In this document: positions 34,704 through 46,189 of the stretch, in pieces
How the letters are laid out: every line of letters begins with the position of its first letter
Numbering within the stretch: position 1 is the first letter of the stretch
Origin: Perkinsus olseni
Taxonomy: Eukaryota > Perkinsozoa > Perkinsida > Perkinsidae
Direction of reading: 5' to 3'
DNA: 60,436 nucleotides
Assembly (NCBI GenBank): GCA_013115135.1
Contig: JABANP010000315.1
Location: forward strand, 1 to 60,436
Program-made: the position numbers and the translations under genes
Notes under the pieces: model-generated
Databases searched by the model: none
What the model was told of the DNA's origin: nothing
The model's input: the letters and a program-made list of their open reading frames with translations, nothing else

Positions 34704-37700
34704 TTACTTGCGGCGTCTCTTCTGGGGCCCAACTTGCTTCTTCAGCGTTCGAACGTGGGCCTGCAAGTTCTTCAGCTTGTCTGACGCCCTCATCTGTCGC
34801 CTGTTCTTGATACCTACACCGGAGGGATAGAGGACAATGTCCTATGGCTGTTAAGGGTGGCTCACGTTCGCTGTTCATGCCCATCATCATCGGCTTGTTC
34901 CGTCGCTTCTCCTTGTTGGTGGTGCCGCCCCTACGATCTCTGTTCTTGAAGTGATCCTTGCTCTCTCGACCCTCCTTCACAGCCATCAGCTTCTCCTGCT
35001 TCTTCGTCATCTTGTTGTGACCATGCACCTTCTTGGCCCCCAGCAGGCTCTCCTGGGTTAACCAGCCAGTCAGCAGCATCGCCCCCTAGCCTCCTGAGAG
35101 AAGACACTCTCCACTAAGAAACCATCGCTGCGCTGAGTAGCCGTACGTCGTCATCGTCGGAATCACTCGAGCTTCCCTCCTCATCGCTCGAGTAGAGGTT
35201 GCCCGCTTCCTCCTCGTATCTGATCACGAAGACCAGATGCCTCCCACCGAGGGCTCATGAACTCACTCCTTCCGGGCTTCCTCGTCACCGAGCTGGAGCT
35301 GCATGGCCTGGCGTAATCGCAGTTTGCGGAGGTTCTTGAAGTCATCATCTCCGAGGACGACCTGAAGAGAGCTGGGATCGGCCAAGGCGAGCGCTCGCTC
35401 GTCGCTGACCTCGGCTGCCAACTTCGCACGCTTGGCAGGCCGCTCTTCTTCTTCTTCCTCCTCGACCTCATCCACATCATCAGCCCCTGACAGACAACTT
35501 CCAGTCCTCGTCGGCAGGAGAACGCTCGACAGCAACGATGTATGCGCGTCGAGCGGTAGGCTGTCCTCACGCGAGCTACCCTCTTACCGATAGTATTACC
35601 TCCATCCTCGTCAGCCTCTTCTTCCTCAACCTCCTCCTCAACCTCCGCCTCCTCTTCATCGTCGTCATCACAAGCTTCTTCAACAGCGTCTAACAATGAA
35701 AAGGTTGTCCCTTCCATCCCGGTCTTCGTTAGGTTTTCCCTAGATATCTCGGATATGCTCAACTCACCCGAGTCGACCTCCAGCTCTTCCTCGGCATCTT
35801 CGTCCTCATCGCTCCCTCCTCAGCCTCTGCTCCCTCACCGTTCTTGTCCAGGAGGTCATCCCGATTGAGCAAAGAAGCGCCATAAACGTCGTCAGCAACT
35901 TCCTCCCTGAAGGCCAGGGTCAACAGCGAAGCCCCCGGTCTCCCCAATCCCACCTTCCGTATTCTGGCCGAGAGTCGACGCCCTTGGAGATGGCCTGACT
36001 GGCCTCCTTTCCTCTCAAAGACCTCTGCAGCATCGAGGGGTATCTACACCACGCATCGACCTCGGATACCACCGCCAGTGCTCTATAGGCTTACACTTCT
36101 CTGTACAGGTTCATCAAGGCCCTGCCAGCGATGGACACGGACTTCGACTGACGGTACTTCCTGTACTCGATCAGGTCAGCCAGTTGGTCCGAGTCCAACG
36201 CCTGATACGATGCTCAATTCCACACCAGGGGCTTTGCCCTATTACTCACCAGAGGGGCTCTCGAACAGATCTCTCGGACAGCATTCAGGCCAACCGCCAT
36301 CACCTCGGGAGGGCAGCTTTCGGATATGAAGTTGTTGATAACGTGGCGTACCACTGGCTGCAGCTCAGTGGGGGGCACCTAAGGTTCGACTCAGCGAAAC
36401 TCGGATCTCTGGCGGCCCTACCTGTGGATGGCAGGCCGTAGCAAGGCAGGCAAGGGTCTTGGTCACATCCCTATTACTAGGCTTTAGGTGGCGCTGCAAG
36501 AACGGGTATCTGTGGATGATGAATACACCATCCTTCTTGTGAGGAATACATGCGACCTGCTTACAGATTGAGGAGGATGAGCTCGTGTCTTCCGACCAAA
36601 CGGCAACAGAGGGACAACAGCAGAGACCGCTTAGTGAAAGTGATCTGAAGGCGAAACGAGGAGCCCTGTCAAGAGCTTCCGGAGTCCTCAGCATCCCGCA
36701 GTACCGCCTCGTTGCCTTGAGCAGCGCACCGCTGAAGCAGACGCTCGGCAAAGTTCTGCGGGTCGTGGAGGAGATCAATAGCAGTGAAGTCAGTGCCTGC
36801 CAACTCGGTTGTGCCAACCAATGCGCGATGATCATCAACGACTCACTTCCAACGTCACCCTTGCCCTCAATCTCCTTCCTCTTCTTCTCAGCGGCCTTCT
36901 TAGCTCTCTCCAGCCGCTTGGTCTTGCCCTTGGTCTTCTTACCAGCACCAGTCATCTCCTGCGCCACTCTGTCCACCTCTTTCTGAGCGGCTTCAGCCTC
37001 CTCCGCCTCTGAGTCGTGACCATCCCCAGAGGCTGTCATCTTGGCGAGGAAGTTGTTGCCCAGGAACAGGTGTACTGCGGCAGTGCTGACCTTGTTGGCA
37101 GCCTCGGAACCCGACAACAGGCAAACCTCAGCGAGAGAATTCACCTAACGCAACCTCGGTATCAGAAGTATCGGCGGGGCAGTAGTCCTACCGCCGAGCT
37201 GTCCCTCCACGCCCGCTTCATGTAGAGGCCAATCATGAGGCCAGCAGCGCCTCTAAGGAGAGCCTCGTTGCTGGCAGAGGTGGCCCCTGAATAACGACAT
37301 GCTTGGAGCCTCCTGGGGCCTCCGCCCTCCCTACCCTTGCCAGAGTTCTTGTTGATCTGCTGTACTAGAAAGTTCTGGACATCCTTCCGCAGCAAACCAG
37401 GAGCGGGGTCCAAATACTTCGAAGCCTTCTCCTCTGTCTTCTCACCCTTGGAGGCCTCTGTGGTATCTGATATCCCACTCACTGCCCCATCGACCTTCCC
37501 CAGTCCCCGTGTAATACCATTCCCCCTGTTAAGACGACGCTTCCGCTTCTTCCCAGCTGCCTTGCCAACGGTCGAGGTCGAGTTGATGATATCATTCAGG
37601 AGAGACTCTGCACGACGAGGCTGTCAATGATCGAGCTGCTGCCGTTGCTCACTTTGAAGGGTTCGACGAAGCTCCTTGTCATCACAGGCGAAGAGCCGAA

Positions 37701-38493
37701 ACAGAGTCGGGAGGATCTTCATCAAAGGTATCATACCACGAGATCGTATAAGCAGCAAGGCGCCAACCATGGACCCTGAGGGGGCAATGCTTCAGTCAAA
37801 AGCAGGACGAGGCACGACTTACGCCTTGCTTCCGGATGGAGCTGCTGAGGGTCCTTGCTGAGATAACGGAGCAATATCTCCGGAAAGTTGAGCTCTTCAC
37901 GAAGGTTAGGGTAGCAGTGGAATCTGCGGCAGTGGGCAGTGAGAGCAGAAGTCGATCGTGGTCCGCCGCCTACACATGCGCAATGAACATGGTGAGCTCA
38001 TTGAAGCTCTTCTGCGGTCGCCCTGGCCTCAGTTGCAAAGTCTCAGCCGTCGAACGAAAATGTTCGAACCTGGAGCAGAGTGGTTTCATGGGATGACGGT
38101 GTGGGCTGGGGGTTCCTACTGTCGACGATAGTCCTCGATGTACGCCTCGGGATCCCTCCTTATGAAGTTCTGTAGTTGAGGTAAGGATAGACCTGACGGA
38201 CACCATGCCAGTCGGGTATCACACCAGTAACACTCTAAGCTCTGATGCGTGACGGTGAGGCTTCCGTGCGTGCGACCGATGCTCGATGTTTCCAGTAACG
38301 ACTGCCCGTCGGCATCTCACAGTTCAACCGCTCTAGCTCGTCGCATGGATTTTACCAAAGTATTGGCATGTTTGTAGTCTCTCCGCGAGTCGCCGCCCCT
38401 CCACCCAGTACTACTGTTCTCATCCTGGTCCTCATCCCCCTCGGCAGTCTTCCTCGCCTTAGCCTTGATGGGCTTGTGATGCTTCGGAGGCAT
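34704..38493 (-). CDS. SDA1: SDA1, 60S ribosome biogenesis and nuclear export factor
   Basis: SDA1/SDAD1 is a nuclear HEAT-like protein needed for pre-60S export and actin-linked cell-cycle start in yeast. Starting at ATG 38493 with a Lys-rich tail, the exons give LPQLQNFIRRDPEAYIEDYR, KSFNELTMFIAHV, LIRSRGMIPLMKILPTLFRL, FACDDKELRRTLQ, LMIGLYMKRAWRD, STAAVHLFLGNNF then an acidic and Lys-rich block, IDLLHDPQNFAERLL, CRLVGRHELILLNL, YPFLQRHLKPSNRDVTKTLA, VINNFISESCPPEVMAVGLN, IAGRALMNLYREV, ILL-type linker, DDFKNLRKLRLRQAMQLQ and HGHNKMTKKQEKLMAVKEGR with TTNKEKRRNKPMMM. Each matches a successive SDA1 block. The terminal intron joins MNSE to RIKNRRQMRASDKLKNLQAH and the stop TAA at 34704-34706. 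It has more than ten introns. The acidic middle (poly-Glu near 35460-35660) is low complexity. Confidence 0.92.
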
Positions 38494-39059
38494 TCAGGTG
38501 AAGACTCAGCAATGAAGACTGGAAAACACCGCCCAACACTCTACGCCCGACAACCCAGCATCGATTCTCAGCAGAGACTACGAGAATAGAGAAGCCCATT
38601 CCCAGCGATGAAGCTCCGTGTTGCGACTGAAGGCACGATCGATGACTGAAGCTAGTCAGGAAAGCTGTAAGTCGTACTGAACTAAACATGTACAATCCCG
38701 AGAGTGGTTGGATGGTTACTGGGTGAGGGCCAAAATGGGTGAGGGCCAAAATCCAAGGAAGCGCGGGCGACAGGCAGGCAAAGGCAACAGAGAAGACGCT
38801 GAATGTGGGCGAAGGCAGGAACGGGTACCCGAGAAACCCCTTTCGAAACCCGAGAGGGCAACCCGATTTGGTTATTGGACTCGTTAACGAGTTCTCGGGC
38901 GCGCGCGGTCGAGCTAATAGCGGAGCGAAATTTCTGCGACGCACATTGAAATTTTCAAATGACCTTCTTCGAGCCCCGAGGTACTGAAGGATAACAGAGC
39001 CGTAGAGATACTATACTACCTACTCCATAATCGATGCCAGTGCATCCTTCCCGCGCCCC
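38494..39059. other. Divergent intergenic region
   Basis: Between the SDA1 start (minus) and the oxygenase gene (plus). A 14-base direct repeat gtgagggccaaaat occurs twice in a row at 38726-38754. No gene recognised; an open frame on either strand here has no domain. Confidence 0.4.
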
Positions 39060-40588
39060 GTGGCACAGCCTGTTATTTTCACCTACGAAGAGCTCAAAGA
39101 TCCCCAGTCTGACCTTACCGAACGTATCCTACAGGTAGCTCACTTACCCTCACCGAGACCACCGACACCCCGCTCTGATCAGGCTTATGGCCGAGACTCC
39201 CTCGGGCTGTGCTGTGTTAGTGGCGTACCAAACTACCAGAAATATCGACAAGCCTTGCTGCCTAAGATCCACACTCTCGGCAACTTACCTCCTTCATCCT
39301 TGGAGAAGTAATGCCGTTATGGCGACCGCTTTATTGACCCCGCGAGGTCGACTCTAGTGCATCATGAGCGGCGAAGATACTCACTGTGGAAGCCGACCGA
39401 TCACCTTCCATTGTCCAGTATTCTTGACCATGCTGGCTGTAGGTACGTTCTACCAGAGGCTTTCTACAACGTGGGGTGGTCTCACGGTAAAGAAAAGCTA
39501 GGTGGTGGACGCCCTGATCTTGGCAAAGGCTCTTTTTACGCGAACCCCTTGTTTGAAGACCCTGGCGAACTAGTAAGTTCCGTGGCGCCCTAAGTCGCGT
39601 AGCTAACTGTACGTTACTGATGACTGATATCTTTCGACGCCAGCGAAAGATGAGGTTCGCCGATCTTGGATCGCCATCCATGGGACATGACGGCTACCAT
39701 CCAGTCGATGTTCAGGACCCCACCGCTCGGGAACGTCATCCGGCATGCGCAACTCCCAACGTGTGGCCCGAGGAGGTCTCGGGCTTCCGTGAGGCCTTCA
39801 TAGATGCTGGAAAGCTCCTCGCCGAGGTTGGTGTAATGCTAGCTGGCCATATGGACAAGGCGTGCCAAGCCCACGGAATCAAGTGCTGCAGCTTGGTCGA
39901 AGGTAGCCATCGCAATCGTCCCCACTGCAGTTCCCAACTCCGCCTCTCAGCCACCTTCAAGAACTCACGGCTGTGCTGTGGCCGTGCGCTGCATTACTAC
40001 CCACTGAAGCAAGAGAAAACTCAGAATGTGCCGGAAGATTCTTGGTGCGGCTGGCACAACGACAACTCCGTGATAACAGGGTTGTTCTCGCCCATGATTC
40101 TCGATGCTGCGACGGGGCAGCCAAGCACCAAGCCAAAGGATACCGAGGCCGGCCTCTACGTCCAGAACCGTCGATGCGAAGTTCTCCAGGTCCAGCTTCC
40201 TTCGGACTGTATAGCCTTTCAGTTGGGAGAAGCTGCCCAAATCATGACGGGTGGTCACCTGGTCGCCACCCCACACATGGTGAAGGGCTCCTCCGTGCCT
40301 GATGTCTCCCGAGAACAGCTGGCCGTGTTCTTCGAGCCGGACTGGGATAGGGTCATGGCCGTACCAGAGGGTTCCAGCACGGATGACATGGTCAACGCTG
40401 GTGCTAATATACCGGAGGTAGGGAAGTACCATTCTGAAGCAGTTGAAGTGATGCGTGCTCAGGTTCCGCATCTGGCCAAACGTTATCGTGGACCCTCGGT
40501 CACCTTCGGACAATTCCTGGAGGACTCATTTCGAGAATATTATAATATGAAATTATCAGTCGTTGTTGGCGGAGAGGAGACTGTCTAG
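39060..40588 (+). CDS. 2-oxoglutarate/Fe(II) oxygenase-like protein
   Basis: A double-stranded beta-helix oxygenase related to isopenicillin-N-synthase-like proteins. The first exon reads PVIFTYEELKDPQSDLTERI; after an intron, DSLGLCCVSGVPNYQKYRQA and LPKIHTLGNLPPSSLEK are the usual N-terminal part. The next exon has GWSHGKEKLGGGRPDLGKGS and FYANPLF. The large last exon (39640-40588) carries NVWPEEVSGFREAFIDAGKL, then the iron site: WCGWHNDNSVITGL (H-x-D) and GGHLVATPHMV (distal His), followed by LAVFFEP. An Arg for 2-oxoglutarate in the usual position after the second His is not obvious. The exact start is unclear: 39060 is a GTG and no in-frame ATG precedes it before a stop, so a 5' exon is probably missed. 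Substrate unknown. Confidence 0.75.
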
Positions 40589-41213
40589 CCGGTTTTACAC
40601 AGTCTATAGCTCATTGGTCGCCTTTTACCGCTGAGGCATACGGCCGCGGGGACAAGTTGATTTTTACGTGCTAGAAGTCGCAGTCTACTTATGCACAAGG
40701 CATCTCTTGAACTACCTGATGGCTGATCAGAGTGTTCTTGGTTGTCGATCGAGGACGTGTTGAGTTCACTGAGAGTGAACTGCCGTGACCATCAATGCTC
40801 CCCACCGCACTAACGATACTAATATAAGTATTCGGTCCCAAACTGCATTCGAGAAAGAGCGAGTGAATGAGGGAGCCTGGTAAGTGATTGGCTGGAAGTG
40901 GAAGTGCTGTAGAAGCACGCCTGATGTGATCTCACCTCTGCCTTATCGAAACCGATCAAGAAACTCAGGTCTTGACCCAGAAGAACCAAGCTTTGCCTGC
41001 GCTTGAATTCACCGAGAGCAATTTTGGCGATCAGAGGACCTCCGGCAGAGGTAGTGCTCGAGTTGGCCTGGCCAGAGCGGATGTTAGTGGATAATCCGAC
41101 TCCTGAGAACGTCTTTTCGATCGTTCAACACGGCGCATGCACTAATCGCATTTACGAAACAGGATTCACATCATGGTTCTGATAACGAAGAGAAATGTGT
41201 TTCCAAGGAAACC
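40589..41213. other. Intergenic, convergent 3' ends
   Basis: Between the oxygenase stop and the stop of the downstream PLP-enzyme copy. The last 60 bases (from about 41155) resemble 44090-44152 (shared gaaacag and acatcatggtt), so the tandem duplication below reaches into this 3' flank. Confidence 0.5.
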
Positions 41214-43002
41214 TTATAATTGGTCCAAACTATCCTTCAAGCTGCGGATTAGATCATCGGCGTCCTGAACGGGAAGAGATGAGAAGTGCCGCGACTTCCT
41301 GTCGAGACAAACTTACCTCAACTCCGACTGACACTCGGATAAAACCGTCAACGATACCCAACCTTAGCCTGTCCTCCGGCAACATGTTAGCATGAGTCAT
41401 GACAGCACAGGCTGTGATAATCGATTCCGTGGGGCCCAGGTGGGCGCATAGAGACCAAGGACGCTGAAACGGGAGAGCTATTCGAATTGCTGAGTCACTT
41501 CGTCTCATATGAGTTTGCCATTGGTAGCTGGGCAAGCTGATGAACTTACCTTGATAGAGTTCATCAGCTTAGTGCCAGAATCGTGCCCGCCTACCACGTC
41601 GAACCATAGCATTCCACCATAAAGGTTGTTCCTGAGGAGGAGAAGAATCGGGAGCTCGCAGAGTCTTTGAGAAATGTAAGTGCTCCCCGAGTAGGAGTCC
41701 ACCTGTGTAGCTTTTTAGCGAGCTCATACTGCGGATGTGACTTAAGCCCCGGATAGATAACACGGGAGCACTTCGGATGGCCCTCCAGAAACTTGCAAAT
41801 CTTCATGGCGGTCTCGGATTGACGTTGGATACTGACAGAGGACAGGGGGTGACTCTGATGCACAGGCAAGACGATCCTAAATTGTTACCGCAATTCGAGC
41901 GTCTTGACAGTCTGCATCTGAATGAAGGCCACAAAAGGCGACATTATGTTGCCGTGCATGTTCTGAACAAACTTCATGCGCTGATACAACTCCTTGGTAC
42001 GGCACGCCAAAGCACCACCTGCAGAAACGTCGTAAACCGCAGAGGTCACGGTCGAAGAAGCCTCACCGGTGGTGATGTTATGACCATCATAATACTTAGT
42101 CGTTGACTGAAGAGTGATGTCGACTCCAAAGTCCATCGGTCGGCAAATAACAGGGGTAGCGAATGTGCTATCGCATACATGAACAATACCCTTCTCTCTG
42201 CAGAGTGCGGATACGGCCTCGAGGTCAACCAGGCGCAGAAGTGGATTCGTCGAGGTCTCAGAAAATATCTGCCGCATGAAGGTTGCCCAACCTCGGCACT
42301 GGCATGCAGGACTGGAGAAAATTCGCCCACCATTTTAGTATTCGGTTTTAAGGCTCTCTCGATGTTCTCGATGTCAGTCATATCGACAAGGGAGAACTCC
42401 ATTCCTAGAGGAGTGAATTGCTCGCGCATGATTCTGAGATAGAGTGGCTCAAGAAGCGAGCGGTCGTTGTTGAACAATCGCCGATATCATACTGAGCAGT
42501 GCCACCGAAACTGCATTCTGTGACTACTGCGTGATCGCCGGTCTTCATCAACCCGCACACCACGGTGGTGGTCGCAGCCATGCCTAGGATAGGAGCCGAC
42601 TCAACCGATACCGTAAGAGGCGAGACTCACCGGTTCCGAAAACTGCAGCACCACCAGGGGCCTTCTCGAGCTCGGCGATCTTCTCCTCGTAGGCACGAAC
42701 AGTCGGGTTGGACGTGCGGCTGTAGCTGAAGCCCTAGGGGAGGATGATGAGATGAAGAGATGGTATGGACGACTGCTGGCTTGCCTTGGCGAGGTACTTA
42801 TCCACAGACTCTTGAACGAATGTAGTTGATAAGAAGACCGGGGTCAGAATGGCGCCAGTCTCGTTGTCAGGAGAGACCGAAGCATGAACCTATAGAGTAG
42901 TGTGGGGCGACTCTCCTCGAAGGATCAGCCCACCAGTTCAGTTCCCATGCCCAGAGGGCCAGGGATCCACTCGCCAGTGACGGTTGGGTTGTCAGAAGGC
43001 AT
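41214..43002 (-). CDS. Cys/Met-metabolism PLP enzyme, copy 1 (cystathionine gamma-lyase/synthase family)
   Basis: A fold-type I PLP enzyme of trans-sulfuration. From ATG 43002 exons read TVTGEWIPGPLGMGTELV, HASVSPDNETGAILTPVFLS, GFSYSRTSNPTVRAYEEKIA, TGMAATTTVVCGLMKTGDHA with ECSYGGT. A 59-nt intron (gtatgatatc to atctcag) then joins IMREQFTPLGMEFSLVDMTD. The PLP-binding Lys lies in ITLQSTTKYYDGHNITTGE; CDSTFATPVICRPMDFGVD precedes it. C-terminal exons: SETAMKICKFLEGHPKCSRV with YPGLKSHPQYELAKKL, NNLYGGMLWFDVVGGHDSG, ESIITACAVMTHANMLPEDR and FIRVSVGVE joined to DADDLIRSLKDSLDQL. Gamma-lyase, gamma-synthase and beta-lyase cannot be separated by eye. SETSTNPLL has Ser where the family and copy 2 have Pro. 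All introns are short. Confidence 0.87.
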
Positions 43003-44152
43003 GAAGATTGGATGCGAGCATCGCCACTGATTCCTCTCATCCAATCTGTCCGCATTGCTGCGAGATTAGGCTTGAATATCATGCACGCTGGTTCAGGTTT
43101 GCCGGCGTTTCGCCTGGAAGGCTCTTACCCAATCTTGCCCACTTCGACGCGCACCTACGGATGGGCTGTGCGCTATAGACACCAGCGCATGCGTGCAACC
43201 GGAAAGGATGGGCTCTCGGGTACGCCGGGCCTAACTAGAAAGTATATCTCACACGCGGTCGCTTCTGACCCGGCGCGCGTGATCTCTACTCAGCAGAGTT
43301 CCGAGAGTTCTGATGCCAGGGCTCTCCCCGCATCAATAGGAGTCTGCCACAGACGTTCACAGATCACTCCGGTTACCGCAACACAGCACCGTCACCAGTA
43401 ATAATGAGCACGGAGAGACCAGCCCCTCACGCAGAGTAACTAGCAGTAACTGGCAGTCTATGTCTGACAACTTCACCAATACCTCGAACGCGAGGGTTCT
43501 GCTCAGGTTTGCCGCACCGTAGTCGAGGCCGGGTCAGATGGCGGGATGGCACCCGAATGTTCGAGGCCATACGTTAGAACGTTAACTCCTTTGCCGTACC
43601 CGATGCCCTGTGCGTCCTGTTAAGTGTGGCCCTGAGGCACAGTGGTCTTTCCGACGTTGACGGCTGATGACCTCGGAGTCCCCTAGTCGGGGGCTAGAAT
43701 ATTTACTCACGACTCCGACAGTTGGTACATCCATTGATCCTGCTAGATGGCAAACAGCTCATTCCGACTTTTTTCACGCTACCGGTAAGATATGGAGGGC
43801 CGGGATACCCTAGTGATACTCTGGACGTTCGCAAAATACCTTGGTGTATTCCCAGTTCGCCGAAGATTAATGCAGAAGTGCAACAAGTGGTAAATTTTGA
43901 TTGCCGAGCAAAATATGCCCAATTCGTGGGCGCTCCTGGGACCCAGCCGCTACGGAGCATGGACACTCCGGTGAGCCTCAGCCTGCGTAATGGAGGCTTT
44001 ACCACCGAGGCAAACGGCAGACTTTGTGACAAGTTTTTTGACTTAGCGTTTTCCGTACAACACCACACATTCACATTCAGTATCTTGAAACAGAACTTAC
44101 ATCATGGTTGTGATGGCAGAGGTATATCCCCTTTGATGAGAAAAATGTCAAC
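43003..44152. other. Spacer between the two PLP-enzyme copies
   Basis: About 1.15 kb. No certain gene. Open frames cover 43722-44207 on both strands; the plus frame has coding-like stretches (TPVSLSLRNGGFTTEANGRL) without an identifiable domain and runs into the 3' flank of copy 2. Region 43020-43400 is unlike the flank upstream of copy 2. Confidence 0.4.
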
Positions 44153-45936
44153 TTATAATTGGTCCAAACTGTCCTTCAAGCTGCGGATTAGATCATCGGC
44201 GTCCTGAACGCGGGAAGAGATGAAAGTGATGCGACTTCCCGGTGAGACAAACTTACCTCAACCCCGACTGACACTCGAATAAAACCGTCAACGATACCCA
44301 ACCTGAGCCTGTCCTCCGGCAACATGTTAGCATGAGTCATGACAGCGCAGGCTGTGATAATCGATTCGGTGGCACCTAGGTTCTCGCACAGAGACCAGGG
44401 GCGCTGAAACAAGCAGAACTTTCGCCTTCACTGAGGTCGGTCTGAACTCACCTGGATAGAGTTCATCAGTTTGGTGCCGGAATCGGAACCACCGACCACG
44501 TCAAACCACAGCATTCCACCATGAAGGTTGTTCCTGAAGCGAACGCGATTGAGAATCTCGAATTGAGTACGTTGGAAATATGCACAACTAAGAGAGCCCC
44601 TGGTGCAATGTTATCCTACCTGTGAAGCTTCTTAGCGAGCTCATGCTGCGGATGTGACTTGAGTCCCGGATAGATGACACGGGAGCACTTCGGATGGCCC
44701 TCCAGAAACTTGCAAATCTTCATGGCGGTCTCGGATTGACGTTGGATACTGACAGAGGACAGGCGGTAACTCTGATGTACGAGCTACACGATCGTGAATA
44801 GTTACCGCAATTCGAGTGTCTTGACAGTCTGCATCTGAATGAAGGCCACAAAAGGCGACATGATGTTGCCGTGCATGTTCTGAACAAACTTCATGCGCTG
44901 ATACAACTCCTTGGTACGGCACGCCAAAGCACCACCTGCAGAAACGTCGTAAACCGCAGAGGTCACGGTCGAAGAAGACTCACCGGTGGTGATGTTATGA
45001 CCATCATAATACTTGGTCGTTGACTGAAGGGTGATGTCGACTCCAAAGTCCATCGGACGGCAAATAACAGGGGTGGCGAATGTGCTGTCGCATACATGAA
45101 CGATACCCTTCTCTCTGCAGAGTGCGGATACGGCCTCGAGGTCAACCAGGCGCAGAAGTGGATTCGTGGGAGTCTCAGAGAATACCTGCCGAGTAAGGAC
45201 ATCCGAACTCCTCATGCTACATGATGAATAGAGGCTGTCGCTCACCATTTTGGTATTCGGCTTGATGGCCTTCTTGATGTTCTCGATATCGGTCATGTCA
45301 ACGAAGGAAAACTCCATTCCCAGGGGGGAATGAACTGCTCACGCATGATCCTAACACAGAGCAGATAGACAGCCTGGTCTATCAGGTCGACAGCTAGAAC
45401 GAAAATAAGAATCGTCATTCGATACCTGTTAGTGCCACCATAACTGCATTCTGTGACTACTGCGTGATCACCGGTCTTCATCAACCCGCACACCACGGTG
45501 GTGGTCGCAGCCATGCCTAGGATAGGAGCCGACTCAACCGATACCGTAAGAGGCGAGACTCACCGGTTCCGAAAACTGCAGCACCACCAGGGGCCTTCTC
45601 GAGCTCGGCGATCTTCTCCTCGTAGGCACGAACAGTCGGGTTGGACGTGCGGCTGTAGCTGAAACCCTAGGGGAGGATGATGAGATGAAGAGACGGTATG
45701 GACGACTGCTGGCTTGCCTTGGCGAGGTACTTATCCACAGACTCTTGAACGAATGTAGTTGATAAGAAGACCGGGGTCAGAATGGCGCCAGTCTCGTTGT
45801 CAGGAGAGACCGAAGCATGAACCTATAGAGTAGTGTGAGGCGACTCTCCTCGAAGGATCGAGCCCACCAGTTCAGTTCCCATGCCCAGAGGGCCAGGGAT
45901 CCACTCGCCTGCGACTGTTTTGCCGTTGGAGGACAT
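44153..45936 (-). CDS. Cys/Met-metabolism PLP enzyme, copy 2 (tandem paralogue, frame break)
   Basis: Same exon order as copy 1. ATG 45936 starts MSSNGKTVAGEWIPGPLGMG. The PLP site is identical (ITLQSTTKYYDGHNITTGES) and here SETPTNPLLRLVDLEAV keeps the family Pro. C-terminal exons match copy 1 (ESIITACAVMTHANMLPEDR; DADDLIRSLKDSLDQL, stop at 44153-44155). Near 45330 the sequence has a run of six C (minus strand) and two bases more than copy 1 over the same stretch. From the intron join at TNR the reading goes IMREQFIPPWEWSF and then out of frame, while the next bases (GMEFSFVDMTDIENIKKAIK) need another frame. This could be a base-calling error in the homopolymer or a real disabling change. 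The 5' half is nearly identical to copy 1, the 3' half more diverged. Confidence 0.83.
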
Positions 45937-46189
45937 GAGTACGGAGTGATGTAAAAACTGTACGAGACTTCCTTTATTGTTTCCAGGGTCGTCAGAAACT
46001 GAGGACCAGAAAACGACTACTAACTCAACGTAAATGTCGCAAATAAGAAGAAGCGCCAAGGCTGCAACGTGAAACGTGAAGATTTTTCGACATGAACGCA
46101 TCACCGTTCCCGCCGTTCAATCATAGTTCAATTGCGCTCGCGCGCGCCCATCCAATCGATTCTGTACATCCCCTCATCAACGTACTCAA
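45937..46189. other. Divergent promoter region
   Basis: Space between the start of PLP copy 2 (minus) and the first WD40 gene (plus). No ORF supported; CpG-rich run at 46130-46145 (gcgctcgcgcgcgcc). Confidence 0.4.

Larger units (their letters stand above)
41155..45936 (-). repeat. Tandem duplication of a PLP-enzyme gene, period about 2.93 kb
   Basis: Two genes in the same orientation. The block 42511-42926 aligns without gaps to 45444-45859 with only about four substitutions, and that block includes introns and silent sites. Exons at 41885-42270 and 44817-45200 are also very close, with scattered changes. The 3' flanks (41155-41213 and 44090-44152) are recognisably related. The pattern fits a duplication followed by gene conversion over the 5' half. 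Confidence 0.9.

Noticed and set aside
41885..42442. Plus-strand frames in the PLP-enzyme region
   Set aside because: Shadows of the minus-strand exons that carry the PLP-lysine motif and other family blocks.
43703..44207. Overlapping frames on both strands between the PLP-enzyme copies
   Set aside because: The plus frame has a coding look but runs into the duplicated 3' flank of copy 2 and has no recognisable domain.
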